A stretch of DNA of 64,000 nucleotides from Streptomyces marincola (GTDB taxonomy: Bacteria > Actinomycetota > Actinomycetes > Streptomycetales > Streptomycetaceae), in contig NZ_CP084541.1 in NCBI RefSeq assembly GCF_020410765.1, positions 4,731,001 to 4,795,000 on the forward strand, given 5' to 3'. Of the stretch, positions 49,053 to 58,980 are shown piece by piece. The notes beneath the pieces are model-generated. The model saw nothing but the letters and a program-made list of their open reading frames with translations. It did not search any database and was not told where the DNA came from. Numbering within the stretch: the first letter of the stretch is position 1; every line of letters begins with the position of its first letter. Position numbers and translations under genes: made by a program.

Positions 49053-50159
49053 ATGAGCCAGGACCCAACGCACGGCCCCGAGCCCGCCGTCAAGCTGGCT
49101 GCCCGACGCCGCCGCGAAGTCGTCGCGGTGCTGCTGTTCAGCGGCAGTCCCATGTTCGAGAGTTCCATTCCGCTGTCCGTCTTCGGGGTCGACCGCCAGG
49201 ACGCGGGCGTACCGCGCTACCGGCTGCTCGCCTGCGCGGGCGAGGAGGGGCCGCTGCGCACCACGGCGGGTCTCGAACTGAGAGCGCCCTACGGCCTGGG
49301 GGCCGTGGCCAGGGCGGGCACCGTGATCGTGCCCGCGTGGCGGTCCATCACCGGCCCGCCGCCGGCCGCCGCGCTCGCCGCGCTGCGCCGCGCGCACAGC
49401 GAGGGCGCCAGGATCGTGGGCCTGTGCACGGGCGCGTTCGCGCTGGGCGCCGCCGGGCTGCTCGACGGCCGGCCCGCGACCACCCACTGGATGTACGCGC
49501 CGACCCTCGCCAAGCGGTACCCCTCGGTCCACGTGGACCCGAGGGAGCTGTTCGTCGACGACGGCGACATCCTCACCTCGGCCGGCACCGCTGCGGGCAT
49601 CGACCTGTGCCTCCACATCGTCCGGCAGGACCACGGCCCCGAGGCGGCCGCGGCGCTCGCCCGCCGCCTGGTGCTGCCGCCGCGCCGGGGCAGCGGAACG
49701 GAGACGGGGGCGCACCGGCACCTCGACCGCTCTTTACCCGAGGACATCGGGGCCGACCCGCTCGCCGAGGTCGTCGCCTGGGCCCTCGAACATCTGCATG
49801 AGCAGTTCGACGTGGAGACGCTGGCCGCGCGCGCCTACATGAGCCGGCGCACGTTCGACCGCAGGTTCCGCGCGCTCACCGGCAGTGCCCCGCTGCAATG
49901 GCTGATCACGCAGCGTGTCCTCCAGGCGCAGCGGCTGCTTGAGGTGTCCGACTACTCGGTGGACGAGGTGGCCGGCCGGTGCGGCTTCCGTTCCCCGGTG
50001 GCGCTGCGCGGCCACTTCAGGCGGCAGCTCGGGGCGTCCCCCGCCGCCTACCGGGCCGCGTACCGGGCCAGGCAGCAGGACACGGTGGACCGGGCCAAGC
50101 CGGCGGGCGACGGCTTCTCGCCGCGCCTGCCCGGCCAGCGGAGCCGCCCCGTACCGTGA
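49053..50159 (+). CDS. adpA: AraC/XylS-family master regulator AdpA
   Basis: A 368-residue protein with a DJ-1/PfpI-like N-terminal domain (VVAVLLFSGSPMFESSIPLSVFGVD, GLCTGAFALGAAGLLDGRPATTHW) that mediates dimerisation and an AraC double HTH (FDVETLAARAYMSRRTFDRRFRA, EVAGRCGFRSPVALRGHF) near residues 255-345. It is the central activator of morphological differentiation and secondary metabolism in Streptomyces. A TTA Leu codon at 49734-49736 lies between the two domains, placing it under bldA tRNA control. The C-terminal tail is shorter than the about 400 residues of well-known AdpA proteins. orn follows, as usual. Confidence 0.95.
   Translation: MSQDPTHGPEPAVKLAARRRREVVAVLLFSGSPMFESSIPLSVFGVDRQDAGVPRYRLLACAGEEGPLRTTAGLELRAPYGLGAVARAGTVIVPAWRSITGPPPAAALAALRRAHSEGARIVGLCTGAFALGAAGLLDGRPATTHWMYAPTLAKRYPSVHVDPRELFVDDGDILTSAGTAAGIDLCLHIVRQDHGPEAAAALARRLVLPPRRGSGTETGAHRHLDRSLPEDIGADPLAEVVAWALEHLHEQFDVETLAARAYMSRRTFDRRFRALTGSAPLQWLITQRVLQAQRLLEVSDYSVDEVAGRCGFRSPVALRGHFRRQLGASPAAYRAAYRARQQDTVDRAKPAGDGFSPRLPGQRSRPVP
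49734..49736 (+). promoter_or_regulatory. In-frame TTA codon in adpA (bldA-dependent)
   Basis: The codon follows RHLDRS and precedes PEDIGADPLAE, between the DJ-1 and HTH domains, the same position as the conserved TTA of other adpA genes. Confidence 0.85.
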
Positions 50160-50192
50160 GCGCCGGGTGCGGGGCAGTCGCGCTGAGCGACG

Positions 50193-50198
50193 TAAGGT
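50193..50198 (+). promoter_or_regulatory. Leaderless -10 box of orn
   Basis: TAAGGT ends 7 nt before ATG 50206, so orn has its own promoter besides any read-through from adpA. Confidence 0.55.
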
Positions 50199-50205
50199 TG
50201 TTCGC

Positions 50206-50802
<597 letters not shown>

Positions 50803-50895
50803 AACCCTGGCGCGGGCACCGCCGGGGACCCTGTACACTCATATTCCGGCCGGACAGGACGGGCGCCAGGCGGCGTCCGGACGATTCCGGTCATG

Positions 50896-50971
50896 GTGGG
50901 TGTAGCTCAGTTGGTAGAGCACCTGGTTGTGGTCCAGGTGGCCGCGGGTTCAAGTCCCGTCACTCACCCCA
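50896..50971 (+). tRNA. tRNA-His (GTG anticodon)
   Basis: A 76-nt cloverleaf starting GTGGGTGTAGCTCAG with anticodon loop TTGTGGT (anticodon GTG, 50929-50931), T-arm GCGGGTTCAAGTCCCGT and encoded CCA. Acceptor arms pair with one G-U. The base before it, G 50895, can pair with C73, giving the G-1:C73 identity element of tRNA-His. A TACACT box (50834-50839) upstream is a weak -10. Confidence 0.97.
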
Positions 50972-50978
50972 GAGGCTC

Positions 50979-51012
50979 AAGGCCCGGTTCGCGGAAAACG
51001 CGGCCGGGCCTT
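50979..51012 (+). terminator. Terminator of tRNA-His
   Basis: AAGGCCCGG (50979-50987) pairs with CCGGGCCTT (51004-51012); inside it CGCG-GAAAA-CGCG forms the tip. Confidence 0.65.
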
Positions 51013-51241
51013 CTGCGTCCCCGCGGTCGGCCGGTGCGCGCCCCGCCGGGCCGGGGGGTGAGCAGGGCGTCCGTCCGGTCCACCGCCGCCGGGCTTGCTC
51101 ATGCGCCTCGGCTCCTCCGTCCCCGCCCGACCGCCGGACCGGTGCGCGGCCGACTCCGCGTGCCGCCCGCGCGTGTTCCGCTTCTGTCACGGCCGGGTGG
51201 CCGCGCGTTCGGGCGCCGGCGGGCCGTGGGAGGCTCGGCGC

Positions 51242-51832
<591 letters not shown>

Positions 51833-51956
51833 ACGCGTGCGCCCGCGGCGTGCGCCCCGGGTGCGCCGGCTGGTCCGCACACCCATCAGTGCGGAAAGTG
51901 GGAGGAGTTGGCGCCCGCGCAGCCATGGCGCGGCCGAACCTGGGAAGGAGAGGGAC

Positions 51957-52919
51957 ATGGCTTCTCCACTTTCCGCCGCCAGGCTGGTGAGCGCGCTCAA
52001 GGGGGAGGGCGTCCGGATCGTCGAGCACAGGTCCTGGCGTACGCACAACAGGAACCACGTCGGTGCCTGGGGCCCGGTGCACGGTGTGATGATCCATCAC
52101 ACCGTGACCAGCGGCACCGACGCCACGGTGGACCTGTGCTACGACGGGCGTTCCGACCTGCCGGGGCCGCTGTGCCACGGCGTGATCGCCAAGGACGGCA
52201 CGGTGCACCTCGTCGGGCACGGGCGGGCCAACCACGCGGGCAGTGGCGACGGGGACGTGCTGGACGCCGTCATCGCCGAGCGGACCCTTCCTCCCGACAA
52301 CCAGGCCGACACGGACGGCAACCGGCACTTCTACGGCTTCGAATGCGTGAACCTGGGGGACAACAAGGACCCCTGGCCCCCCGCCCAGGTCGAGGCCATC
52401 GTGCGGGCCTCCGCGGCGCTCTGCCGTGCGCACGGCTGGGGCAAACAGGGCACGACGTCCGTGATCGGCCACCTGGAGTGGCAGCCGGGCAAGATCGATC
52501 CGCGTGGTCCCGGCATATCCATGAGCGACCTGCGCAAGCGCGTCGCGGAACGACTGAGGCATCCCGCCGACTGGGACCCCGAGGAGGACGACATGCCGCT
52601 GAGCGACGCCGACATCGAGAAGGTGGCCAAGGCCGCGGCGCGTCAGGTGGCGCTCTACCGGGACGAGCGTCTCGACGTGCGCGACGCGCGGCAGATGTGG
52701 GACGACGCGGCGAGTCCGCACCACACCTGGCAGTTCCGCCCCTCGGGCGCGGACGCGGACGCGTGGGGGCTGCTGAGCAGGACGCACTCCGAGGTCGTGG
52801 CTCTGCGCGCGGCCGTCGCCGAGTTGGCCGGCGCCCTGGCGGCGCAAGACGGCTCTGTGGACGCGGACGAGCTGGTCGCCAGGATCGAGCGGGCCGTCGC
52901 GGGCACGCGGGAGGAGTGA
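51957..52919 (+). CDS. N-acetylmuramoyl-L-alanine amidase (Amidase_2/PGRP)
   Basis: A 320-residue protein. The amidase core has the zinc ligands in VMIHHTVTSG and VIGHLEWQPGKIDPRG, the second with the Lys of the active site. The region HFYGFECVNLGDN completes the fold. Residues 200-320 are a helical tail (IEKVAKAAARQVALY, EVVALRAAVAELAGALA) that may bind the wall or oligomerise. No signal peptide is visible, so it may be a phage-derived or cytoplasmic lysin. GGAAGGAGAGG precedes ATG 51957. No other phage genes are nearby. Confidence 0.85.
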   Translation: MASPLSAARLVSALKGEGVRIVEHRSWRTHNRNHVGAWGPVHGVMIHHTVTSGTDATVDLCYDGRSDLPGPLCHGVIAKDGTVHLVGHGRANHAGSGDGDVLDAVIAERTLPPDNQADTDGNRHFYGFECVNLGDNKDPWPPAQVEAIVRASAALCRAHGWGKQGTTSVIGHLEWQPGKIDPRGPGISMSDLRKRVAERLRHPADWDPEEDDMPLSDADIEKVAKAAARQVALYRDERLDVRDARQMWDDAASPHHTWQFRPSGADADAWGLLSRTHSEVVALRAAVAELAGALAAQDGSVDADELVARIERAVAGTREE

Positions 52920-52958
52920 ACGCCGACCCGCGGCGGAGCCGTTTCCTGTGGTCCCGGA

Positions 52959-52985
52959 CGCCGGCGCGGGTCAGCGGCGCCGGCG
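52959..52985. terminator. Hairpin between convergent amidase and DUF2637 genes
   Basis: CGCCGGCGC pairs with GCGCCGGCG over a 9-nt loop; it overlaps the DUF2637 stop codon. Confidence 0.45.
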
Positions 52986-53582
52986 CGGCAGCGCGTGCCG
53001 GGGCGGGTTGATCAACGTGATCTGGCGGACGATCTGATGGAACGCGAACAGGGCCGACAGCGGCGGCAGCCCCGCGACGGCCAGGCTCGTCGGGGTCCTC
53101 GGCGCCTGTGACATGCACAGGCACACGGCGAGCCCCGAGAAGAGGAGGACGACCGCCCACGAGTGCAGGACGCGCCGTTGGTGCAGTGCCGCGCGCAGGA
53201 TCGACAGCGAGGCGACCAGCCAGGGGCCGTAGATCAGCAACGGCCACCAGGCGGCGAGTTGCTGCGGGACGCCGGGAGAGGCGGCGTCCCGCAGCGGCGC
53301 GTAGGAGACCAGTCCGCCCAGCACACTGAGCATGGCCACCAGCACCGCCGCGGCCGCGGCCAGCAGCAGGCTCGCGCATCGGAGCCACCACGAACGCAGC
53401 GTGCCGCTCTGCCACTTCAGCCGGGCGCGCTCCTTGCGGTGGCGACGGGCCGAGGGCTCCCTCGGGGCCCGTCCGCCGTATCCGTCGCGTGCGTCGGCGG
53501 CAGGGTCGACGCGCAGCTCCGGCGGCAGGAACAGGTGCGTGGTCCCCGCGGGGTCGTACATCATCTGCTGGTTCAGTGACAT
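52971..53582 (-). CDS. DUF2637 membrane protein
   Basis: A 203-residue protein. An Arg-rich cytoplasmic N-terminus (ARRHRKERARLKW) is followed by four membrane segments (LLLAAAAAVLVAMLSVLGGLV, WWPLLIYGPWLVASLSILRA, WAVVLLFSGLAVCLCM, LAVAGLPPLSALFAFHQIV) in the DUF2637/SpdB-like pattern (PLRDAA...PQQLAAWWPLLIYGPW). ATG 53582 is chosen; GTG 53585 is possible. Related proteins occur on conjugative plasmids and chromosomes of actinobacteria. Its role here is unknown. Confidence 0.75.
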   Translation of the reverse strand: MSLNQQMMYDPAGTTHLFLPPELRVDPAADARDGYGGRAPREPSARRHRKERARLKWQSGTLRSWWLRCASLLLAAAAAVLVAMLSVLGGLVSYAPLRDAASPGVPQQLAAWWPLLIYGPWLVASLSILRAALHQRRVLHSWAVVLLFSGLAVCLCMSQAPRTPTSLAVAGLPPLSALFAFHQIVRQITLINPPRHALPRRRR

Positions 53583-53738
53583 CACATTCCGCCAACGACA
53601 GGTTTCTTGGGGGGATGTGCGGCATTGGAGTGAATGGTTCCCTCTGGAGTGGTGGGTGACGTGGTGCCTTGACCGCACCGTTTCCTCCCTTTCCGGTCGT
53701 CGTTGGAGACGCCAGGCACATCACCCACAGGAGGGTTC

Positions 53739-55127
53739 ATGGCTACGGATGAGGTCGTTCCGGATGAATCCGACGGCGCTCTACTGCTGCGTGCGCGCGA
53801 TGGTGACGACGCGGGCTTCGCCGCGCTGTACCAGCGGCACGAGGCGGCGGTCCGGCGTTACGCGCGCCTGTGCTGCCGGGACCCGCGCCCGGCGGACGAC
53901 CTGACGGCCGAGGTCTTCGCACGCACCCTCGGCGCGGTGCGGGCCGGCGGTGGTCCGCGGACCGCCGTGCGCGCCTACCTGCTGACGATGGTCAGGCGGA
54001 CGGCGGCGCAGTGGGCCGCGGACGGCCGGCTCGAACCTCCGGAGGCCGGGCCGGGTGCCCCGCCCGTCGCGGGCGCGGAGGGGCAGCCGAGCGGGGCGGA
54101 CGCGAGCGGGCGCCCGGACGGGGATGTGGTGGTCCAGGCGTTCCTGAGCCTGCCGGAACGGTGGCAGGAGGTGCTGTGGCGGACCGCCGTCGACGGGGAG
54201 CCGGTCCGGCGCGTGGCCGGCCGGCTCGGCCTGACGGCCGTCGCGACCGCGCTCCTCGCCCACCGGGCAGGAGAGGGGCTGCGCGCGGCCTACCGCCAGG
54301 CGCACGCGGGCGACGCGTCGGACGGCCACGAGGAGTGCCTGCGCCACGCGGGCCGGCTCGGGGCCCGCACCCGCGTCCCGGCCCGTCCCGGCCGCTCCGG
54401 GCTGCGCCGCCACCTCGGCAGCTGTGCCCGCTGCCGAACGGCCCACGGGGACCTGCGGGATCTCGACGGGACGCTGCGCCGCGTGCTGCCGGTGCTGCTC
54501 GCGGGCTGGTTCGCGGGGCCGGACGCGCCGCCCGGCGGGGAGGCCGCCGCGCGGCGGGCCGTTCCCGGGCCGCGGACCGCGGGGGCGGCGGACGCCCCGG
54601 GCGGCGCCGTGCCGCGCAGGAGGTCGGGCAGGGCGGCCCTCACGGCCGCCGTCGCGCTCGCGGCGGTCACCGCCACGGCCTCGGCTCCCCTGGTGGCCGA
54701 CCGGCTCGCCGACGAGCCCGGGCGCCACGGCGAGGGCCGCACGCCGAGCGAGGACGACGGCGCGAACCGCCCGGCCGCGCACCACCGCGGGCAGGAACGC
54801 GAGCGCCCGGAGACCGAAGCACAGGACCGGCGCGAACCCGAGGCCGAGACGTCGGCCGCCGCGCCGGAGCCGCCCGGCGCCCGCGCTCCGCGCCCCGCGC
54901 CGGAACCGCGCCCCGCTCCGGCGTCCGCTCCGGCGGCCGAAGCCGTTCCCGGAGCGGAAGCGGACCTGTGCGCCTCGGAACTCGCCTCCGCGCTGCCGGA
55001 ACCGGCGTCCGACGCCTGCGCCTCGGGTTCCGGCTCCCTGGCACCGCCCGCCCCGTTCGACTCGCGCGACCTGCCCGTGCCGCCGGGCCTTCCGGCCCTG
55101 CCGGGGGCTCCCGCCGGGGCCTTCTAG
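53739..55127 (+). CDS. ECF-type sigma factor fused to zinc-finger and membrane segment
   Basis: A 462-residue protein. Sigma region 2 covers FAALYQRHEAAVRRYARLCCRDPRPADDLTAEVFARTL and region 4 LPERWQEVLWRTAVDG to LRAAYRQAH. An HxxxCxxC zinc finger (HLGSCARCRTAH) like that of anti-sigma factors follows at about 228, then a membrane segment (LTAAVALAAVTATASAPLVA) and a Pro/Ala/Glu-rich outer tail. Sigma factor and its own anchor or inhibitor are thus in one chain. AGGAGGG precedes ATG 53739. No separate anti-sigma gene follows. Target promoters and signal are unknown. Confidence 0.75.
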   Translation: MATDEVVPDESDGALLLRARDGDDAGFAALYQRHEAAVRRYARLCCRDPRPADDLTAEVFARTLGAVRAGGGPRTAVRAYLLTMVRRTAAQWAADGRLEPPEAGPGAPPVAGAEGQPSGADASGRPDGDVVVQAFLSLPERWQEVLWRTAVDGEPVRRVAGRLGLTAVATALLAHRAGEGLRAAYRQAHAGDASDGHEECLRHAGRLGARTRVPARPGRSGLRRHLGSCARCRTAHGDLRDLDGTLRRVLPVLLAGWFAGPDAPPGGEAAARRAVPGPRTAGAADAPGGAVPRRRSGRAALTAAVALAAVTATASAPLVADRLADEPGRHGEGRTPSEDDGANRPAAHHRGQERERPETEAQDRREPEAETSAAAPEPPGARAPRPAPEPRPAPASAPAAEAVPGAEADLCASELASALPEPASDACASGSGSLAPPAPFDSRDLPVPPGLPALPGAPAGAF

Positions 55128-55185
55128 GAAGGCTCCGGCCGGCGCGGGACCCGGCCGAGACGGCACCGTTAGGATCGGCCGTGCT

Positions 55186-55899
55186 ATGGACACCGCTGAC
55201 ATCGACGAACTGTGGGGCCGGGTCACCGGCACCCAGCCCGACCCGGAACTGTGGCTGATCGTCGCGGCGGCCCTCGTCGCCCTGGCGGCGGTCGCCCCGT
55301 TCCCGGTGTGGCGGCTGTCCCGCACCACGATCACCATCGCCCACGAGGGCGGCCACGGCCTGGTGGCCCTGCTCACCGGCCGCCGCCTCCAAGGCATACG
55401 CCTGCACTCCGACACCTCGGGTCTGACCGTCTCGCGCGGTAAACCGACCGGCTTCGGCATGATTCTGACCGCCGCCGCCGGCTACACCGCGCCCTCCCTG
55501 CTCGGGCTCGGCGGCGCCGCGCTGCTGTCCGACGGGCGCATCACGGCGTTGCTCTGGGGGGCCACGGCCCTGCTGCTCGCCCTGCTCGTCATGGTCCGCA
55601 ACGCCTACGGGATGCTGACCGTCGTGCTGACCGGAGCCGCGTTCCTCCTGGTGTCCTGGCTCACCGGCCCCGACGTGCAGGCGGCGTTCGCCTACGTGGT
55701 GGTGTGGTTCCTGCTTCTCGGGGGCGTGCGCCCGGTGTTCGAGCTCCAGGCCAAGCGCCGGCGCGGCGAGGCGCGCGACTCCGACGCCGACCAGCTCGCC
55801 CGCCTCACGCACGTGCCCGCGCCGATGTGGCTGCTGCTGTTCCACGTCGTCGCGCTCACGTCGCTCATCGGGGGCGGGAGCTGGCTGCTCGACCTGTAG
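55186..55899 (+). CDS. M50 family metalloprotease (site-2-type)
   Basis: A 237-residue membrane protein with the zinc motif HEGGH at residues 53-57 in a membrane region, followed by several hydrophobic segments (MILTAAAGYTAPSLLGLGGAALL, ALLWGATALLLALLVMV, MLTVVLTGAAFLLVSWL). A later Asn/Asp partner for the third zinc ligand is not certain. It follows the ECF-sigma fusion gene by 58 bp, so a role in processing that protein is a possible but untested idea. TAGGAT ends 10 nt before ATG 55186. Confidence 0.8.
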   Translation: MDTADIDELWGRVTGTQPDPELWLIVAAALVALAAVAPFPVWRLSRTTITIAHEGGHGLVALLTGRRLQGIRLHSDTSGLTVSRGKPTGFGMILTAAAGYTAPSLLGLGGAALLSDGRITALLWGATALLLALLVMVRNAYGMLTVVLTGAAFLLVSWLTGPDVQAAFAYVVVWFLLLGGVRPVFELQAKRRRGEARDSDADQLARLTHVPAPMWLLLFHVVALTSLIGGGSWLLDL

Positions 55900-55927
55900 C
55901 CGCCCCGGCGCGGTGGGCGCCGCGCAC

Positions 55928-55933
55928 TAGAGT
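55928..55933 (+). promoter_or_regulatory. Leaderless -10 box of aroA
   Basis: TAGAGT ends 7 nt before ATG 55941. Confidence 0.5.
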
Positions 55934-55940
55934 GAGAGCC

Positions 55941-57290
55941 ATGACCGACCACAGCGAAAGTCTCGTTCTCTGGCCCGCGCCGTCGGCTTCCGGCGCGGTC
56001 GACGCAACCGTCACGGTGCCCGGGTCCAAGTCGGTCACCAATCGCGCGCTGATCCTGGCGGCGCTCGCGGCCGACCCGGGCTGGCTGCGCCGCCCCCTCA
56101 GGTCGCGCGACACCCTGCTGATGGCCGACGCGCTGCGGTCGCTCGGCATCGGCATCGAGGAGACCGTCTCGTCGAGCAGCGCCGTCTCGGGGCTGCCGCA
56201 GGGCCGCGGCGAGTCGTGGCGCGTCATCCCGGCGGCGCCGCAGGCCCCGGCCACGGTCGACGTCGGGAACGCCGGGACCGTCATGAGGTTCCTGCCGCCG
56301 CTGGCCGCGCTGGCCGAGGGGCCGGTCGGCTTCGACGGCGATCCCCGGTCCCACGAGCGCCCGTTGCGCAGCCTCATCGAGGCGCTGCGCGCGCTCGGCG
56401 CCCGCATCGAGGACGGCGGGCGCGGCGCCATGCCGCTCACCATCCACGGCACCGGTTCGCTCGACGGCGGCTACGTCGAGGTGGACGCCTCGTCGTCCTC
56501 GCAGTTCATCAGCGCGCTGCTGCTGTCGGCGCCGCGCTTCAACCAGGGCATCGAGGTGCGGCACACGGGCCGCACCCTGCCCTCCCTGCCGCACATCCGG
56601 ATGACCGTGGACATGCTCAGGCGGGCCGGCGCCCAGGTCGACGCGCCCGACTCCGGTGGCGAGCCGAACGTGTGGCGGGTGGCGCCGGGCGCGCTGCTCG
56701 GCGGCGACCTGGTCGTGGAGCCCGACCTGTCGAACGCCCAGCCGTTCCTGGCCGCCGCCCTGGTCACCGGTGGCACGGTCACCATCCCCGACTGGCCGGC
56801 CCGCACCACGCAGCCCGGGGACGCGCTGCGGGAGATCTTCACGGAGATGGGCGGCCGCTGCGTGCTCGACGACCGCGGCCTGACGCTGACCGGCACCGGC
56901 CGGGTGCGCGGCATCGACGCGGACCTGAGCGAGGTGGGCGAGCTGACGCCGGGCATCGCGGCCGTCGCGGCCCTGGCCGACGGCGAGTCGGTCCTGCGCG
57001 GCGTGGGGCACCTGCGACTGCACGAGACCGACCGGCTCGCGGCGCTCACCAAGGAGATCAACGCGCTCGGCGGCGACGTGACGGAGACCGAGGACGGGCT
57101 GCGCATCCGGCCGCGCGCGCTGCACGGCGGCGTGTTCCACACCTACGAGGACCACAGGCTCGCGACCGCGGCGGCCGTGCTCGGCCTCGTCGTGAAGGAC
57201 ATCGAGATCGAGGACATCGCGACCACGGGCAAGACCATGCCCGACTTCCCCGACCTGTGGCACCGCATGCTCGCCGGGGACGTGGACTGA
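55941..57290 (+). CDS. aroA: 3-phosphoshikimate 1-carboxyvinyltransferase (EPSP synthase)
   Basis: A 449-residue protein of normal length. The substrate loop is TVPGSKSVTNRALILAAL, the PEP-binding region GNAGTVMRFLPPLAAL, and later signatures are HETDRLAALTKEINALG and TYEDHRLATAAAVLG. It joins PEP to shikimate-3-phosphate in the chorismate pathway. rsgA follows after 13 nt and is probably co-transcribed. Confidence 0.97.
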   Translation: MTDHSESLVLWPAPSASGAVDATVTVPGSKSVTNRALILAALAADPGWLRRPLRSRDTLLMADALRSLGIGIEETVSSSSAVSGLPQGRGESWRVIPAAPQAPATVDVGNAGTVMRFLPPLAALAEGPVGFDGDPRSHERPLRSLIEALRALGARIEDGGRGAMPLTIHGTGSLDGGYVEVDASSSSQFISALLLSAPRFNQGIEVRHTGRTLPSLPHIRMTVDMLRRAGAQVDAPDSGGEPNVWRVAPGALLGGDLVVEPDLSNAQPFLAAALVTGGTVTIPDWPARTTQPGDALREIFTEMGGRCVLDDRGLTLTGTGRVRGIDADLSEVGELTPGIAAVAALADGESVLRGVGHLRLHETDRLAALTKEINALGGDVTETEDGLRIRPRALHGGVFHTYEDHRLATAAAVLGLVVKDIEIEDIATTGKTMPDFPDLWHRMLAGDVD

Positions 57291-57303
57291 GGACCGGCCC
57301 GCG

Positions 57304-58311
57304 ATGCGCCGGTACGGCAAGCACACCGACGAGGACGACGTCCGGGTCCGGCCGAGCCGGCGGGGCAGCCGGCCGCGCACGCACCGGCGCCCCGCGCACG
57401 AGGACGCGGAGGAGGGCTTCGTGCTCACCGTCGACCGGGGGCGCATCACGTGCCTGGTCGGGGAGCGCACGGTCACCGCGATGAAGGCCAGGGAACTGGG
57501 CCGCAAGAGCGTCGTGGTCGGCGACCGGGTCGCGGTGGTCGGCGACCTCTCCGGGCTCAAGGACACGCTGGCCCGGGTCGTGCGGGTGGCCGAGCGCACC
57601 TCCGCGCTGCGGCGGACCGCGGACGACGACGACCCGTTCGAGCGCGTGGTGGTGGCCAACGCCGACCAGCTCGCGATCGTGACCGCGCTGGCCGACCCGG
57701 AACCGAGGCCGCGGCTGATCGACCGCTGCCTGGTCGCGGCGTTCGACGCGGGACTCGACCCGCTGCTGATCCTCACCAAGTCCGACCTCGCCCCGCCGGG
57801 GCCGCTGCTGGAGACGTACGCGCCGCTCGGCATCCGGCACGTCGTCACCAGCCACGAGGAGTTCGACGAGGAGTCCGTGGCCCGGGTGCGCGACCTGCTC
57901 GCGGGCCGGACCACCGCGTTCGTCGGGCACAGCGGCGTGGGCAAGACGACGCTGGTGAACGCGCTGGTGCCGCCGGAGCGGCAGCGGGCCACCGGCGCGG
58001 TGAACGCGGTGACGGGCCGCGGCCGGCACACGACCGTCTCCGCGCTGGCGCTGCCGCTGCCCGGCGGGGCCGGCTGGGTCATCGACACCCCGGGCGTCCG
58101 TTCGTTCGGCCTGCACCACATCGACCCGTCCCGCGTCATCCACGCGTTCCCCGACCTGGAGCCCGGCACGGCCGGCTGCCCGCGCGCGTGCTCCCACGAC
58201 GAGCCGGACTGCGCGCTGGACGGCTGGGTCGAGGCCGGGCACGCGGAGCCGGCGCGGCTGTACTCGCTGCGCAGGCTGCTTGCCACGCGGGAGCGGCGCG
58301 AGGGCGACTGA
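57304..58311 (+). CDS. rsgA: Ribosome small subunit-dependent GTPase A
   Basis: A 335-residue circularly permuted GTPase. The order is G4 (LTKSDL), then G1 (GHSGVGKTTLVNAL), then G3 (DTPGVRSFGL). An N-terminal OB-fold precedes it, and a C-terminal zinc module (CPRACSHDEPDCALD) follows. It checks 30S subunit assembly. ATG 57304 starts 13 nt after aroA. The first 35 residues are Arg-rich. Confidence 0.95.
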   Translation: MRRYGKHTDEDDVRVRPSRRGSRPRTHRRPAHEDAEEGFVLTVDRGRITCLVGERTVTAMKARELGRKSVVVGDRVAVVGDLSGLKDTLARVVRVAERTSALRRTADDDDPFERVVVANADQLAIVTALADPEPRPRLIDRCLVAAFDAGLDPLLILTKSDLAPPGPLLETYAPLGIRHVVTSHEEFDEESVARVRDLLAGRTTAFVGHSGVGKTTLVNALVPPERQRATGAVNAVTGRGRHTTVSALALPLPGGAGWVIDTPGVRSFGLHHIDPSRVIHAFPDLEPGTAGCPRACSHDEPDCALDGWVEAGHAEPARLYSLRRLLATRERREGD

Positions 58312-58333
58312 CCGCCCGGCCCGGCGGTGGCGC

Positions 58334-58837
58334 TCAGGGACCGGGGACGGCGGGCGCCACCAGGTGGGAGACGGCGAGGCGGACCGCCGTCTCGCAGGCG
58401 TCCCGCGTCTGCGCGTCCGGCGGCCCGCCGCGGTCGCGGAACGCCTCGGCGGCGCGGTCGCGCAGGTCGCGTATCAGGTGCCACGGTTCGCGGGTCCGCG
58501 ACGGCGGCCCGGTGCCGGCGCAGCCGGTGAGCGCGGCGCGCACGACGTGGTCCTCGCGCGCGGCGGCCACGATCCAGTCGGTCGCGGCGGCCAGCGCCCG
58601 CTGCCGCGGCTGGTGGCGCCGGGTGCGGCAGAAGACCAGGAAGCGGTCGAGGAAGACGGCTGTGCGGTGGGCCGCCAGGGCGGCGCCGAGCCCCGCCTTG
58701 TCGCCGAACTCGTTGTAGAGGGACTGCCGGGACACCCCGGCCGCCGCCGCCACGCCGGTCATCCTGACCCTGTCCCAGGGCCGCTCCGCCACGGCCGCGC
58801 CCGCGGCTTCCAGGAGGGCTTCCCGCGCGCTCGGCAC
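58334..58837 (-). CDS. TetR-family transcriptional regulator
   Basis: A 167-residue protein. HTH: LLEAAGAAVAERPWDRVRMTGVAAAAGVSRQSLYNEFGDK split over residues 8-50. The C-terminal part is short for the family. GTG 58837 is chosen since GAGGAGG precedes it by about 6 nt; longer upstream frame is not family-like. It is convergent with rsgA and divergent from hisN. Ligand and targets are unknown. Confidence 0.8.
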   Translation of the reverse strand: MPSAREALLEAAGAAVAERPWDRVRMTGVAAAAGVSRQSLYNEFGDKAGLGAALAAHRTAVFLDRFLVFCRTRRHQPRQRALAAATDWIVAAAREDHVVRAALTGCAGTGPPSRTREPWHLIRDLRDRAAEAFRDRGGPPDAQTRDACETAVRLAVSHLVAPAVPGP

Positions 58838-58967
58838 CGCTGCCTCCTCGCATCCTGGCGTGGCAAGGACCGGCCCGGCCCGTGCGGGACAGTCACCGGT
58901 GCGGCACAGGATCGGCGCGCCCGCGGCGGCTGTCAAGATGTCCCGCGCCCGTGCGGGCCGTGGTCCG

Positions 58968-58973
58968 GATACT
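58968..58973 (+). promoter_or_regulatory. Leaderless -10 box of hisN
   Basis: GATACT ends 7 nt before ATG 58981. Confidence 0.5.
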
Positions 58974-58980
58974 GTGAGGC

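Noticed and set aside
51957..52919. Prophage remnant around the amidase
   Set aside because: No integrase, holin, capsid or tail genes nearby and no attachment repeats; the amidase may be a captured lysin, but there is no prophage.
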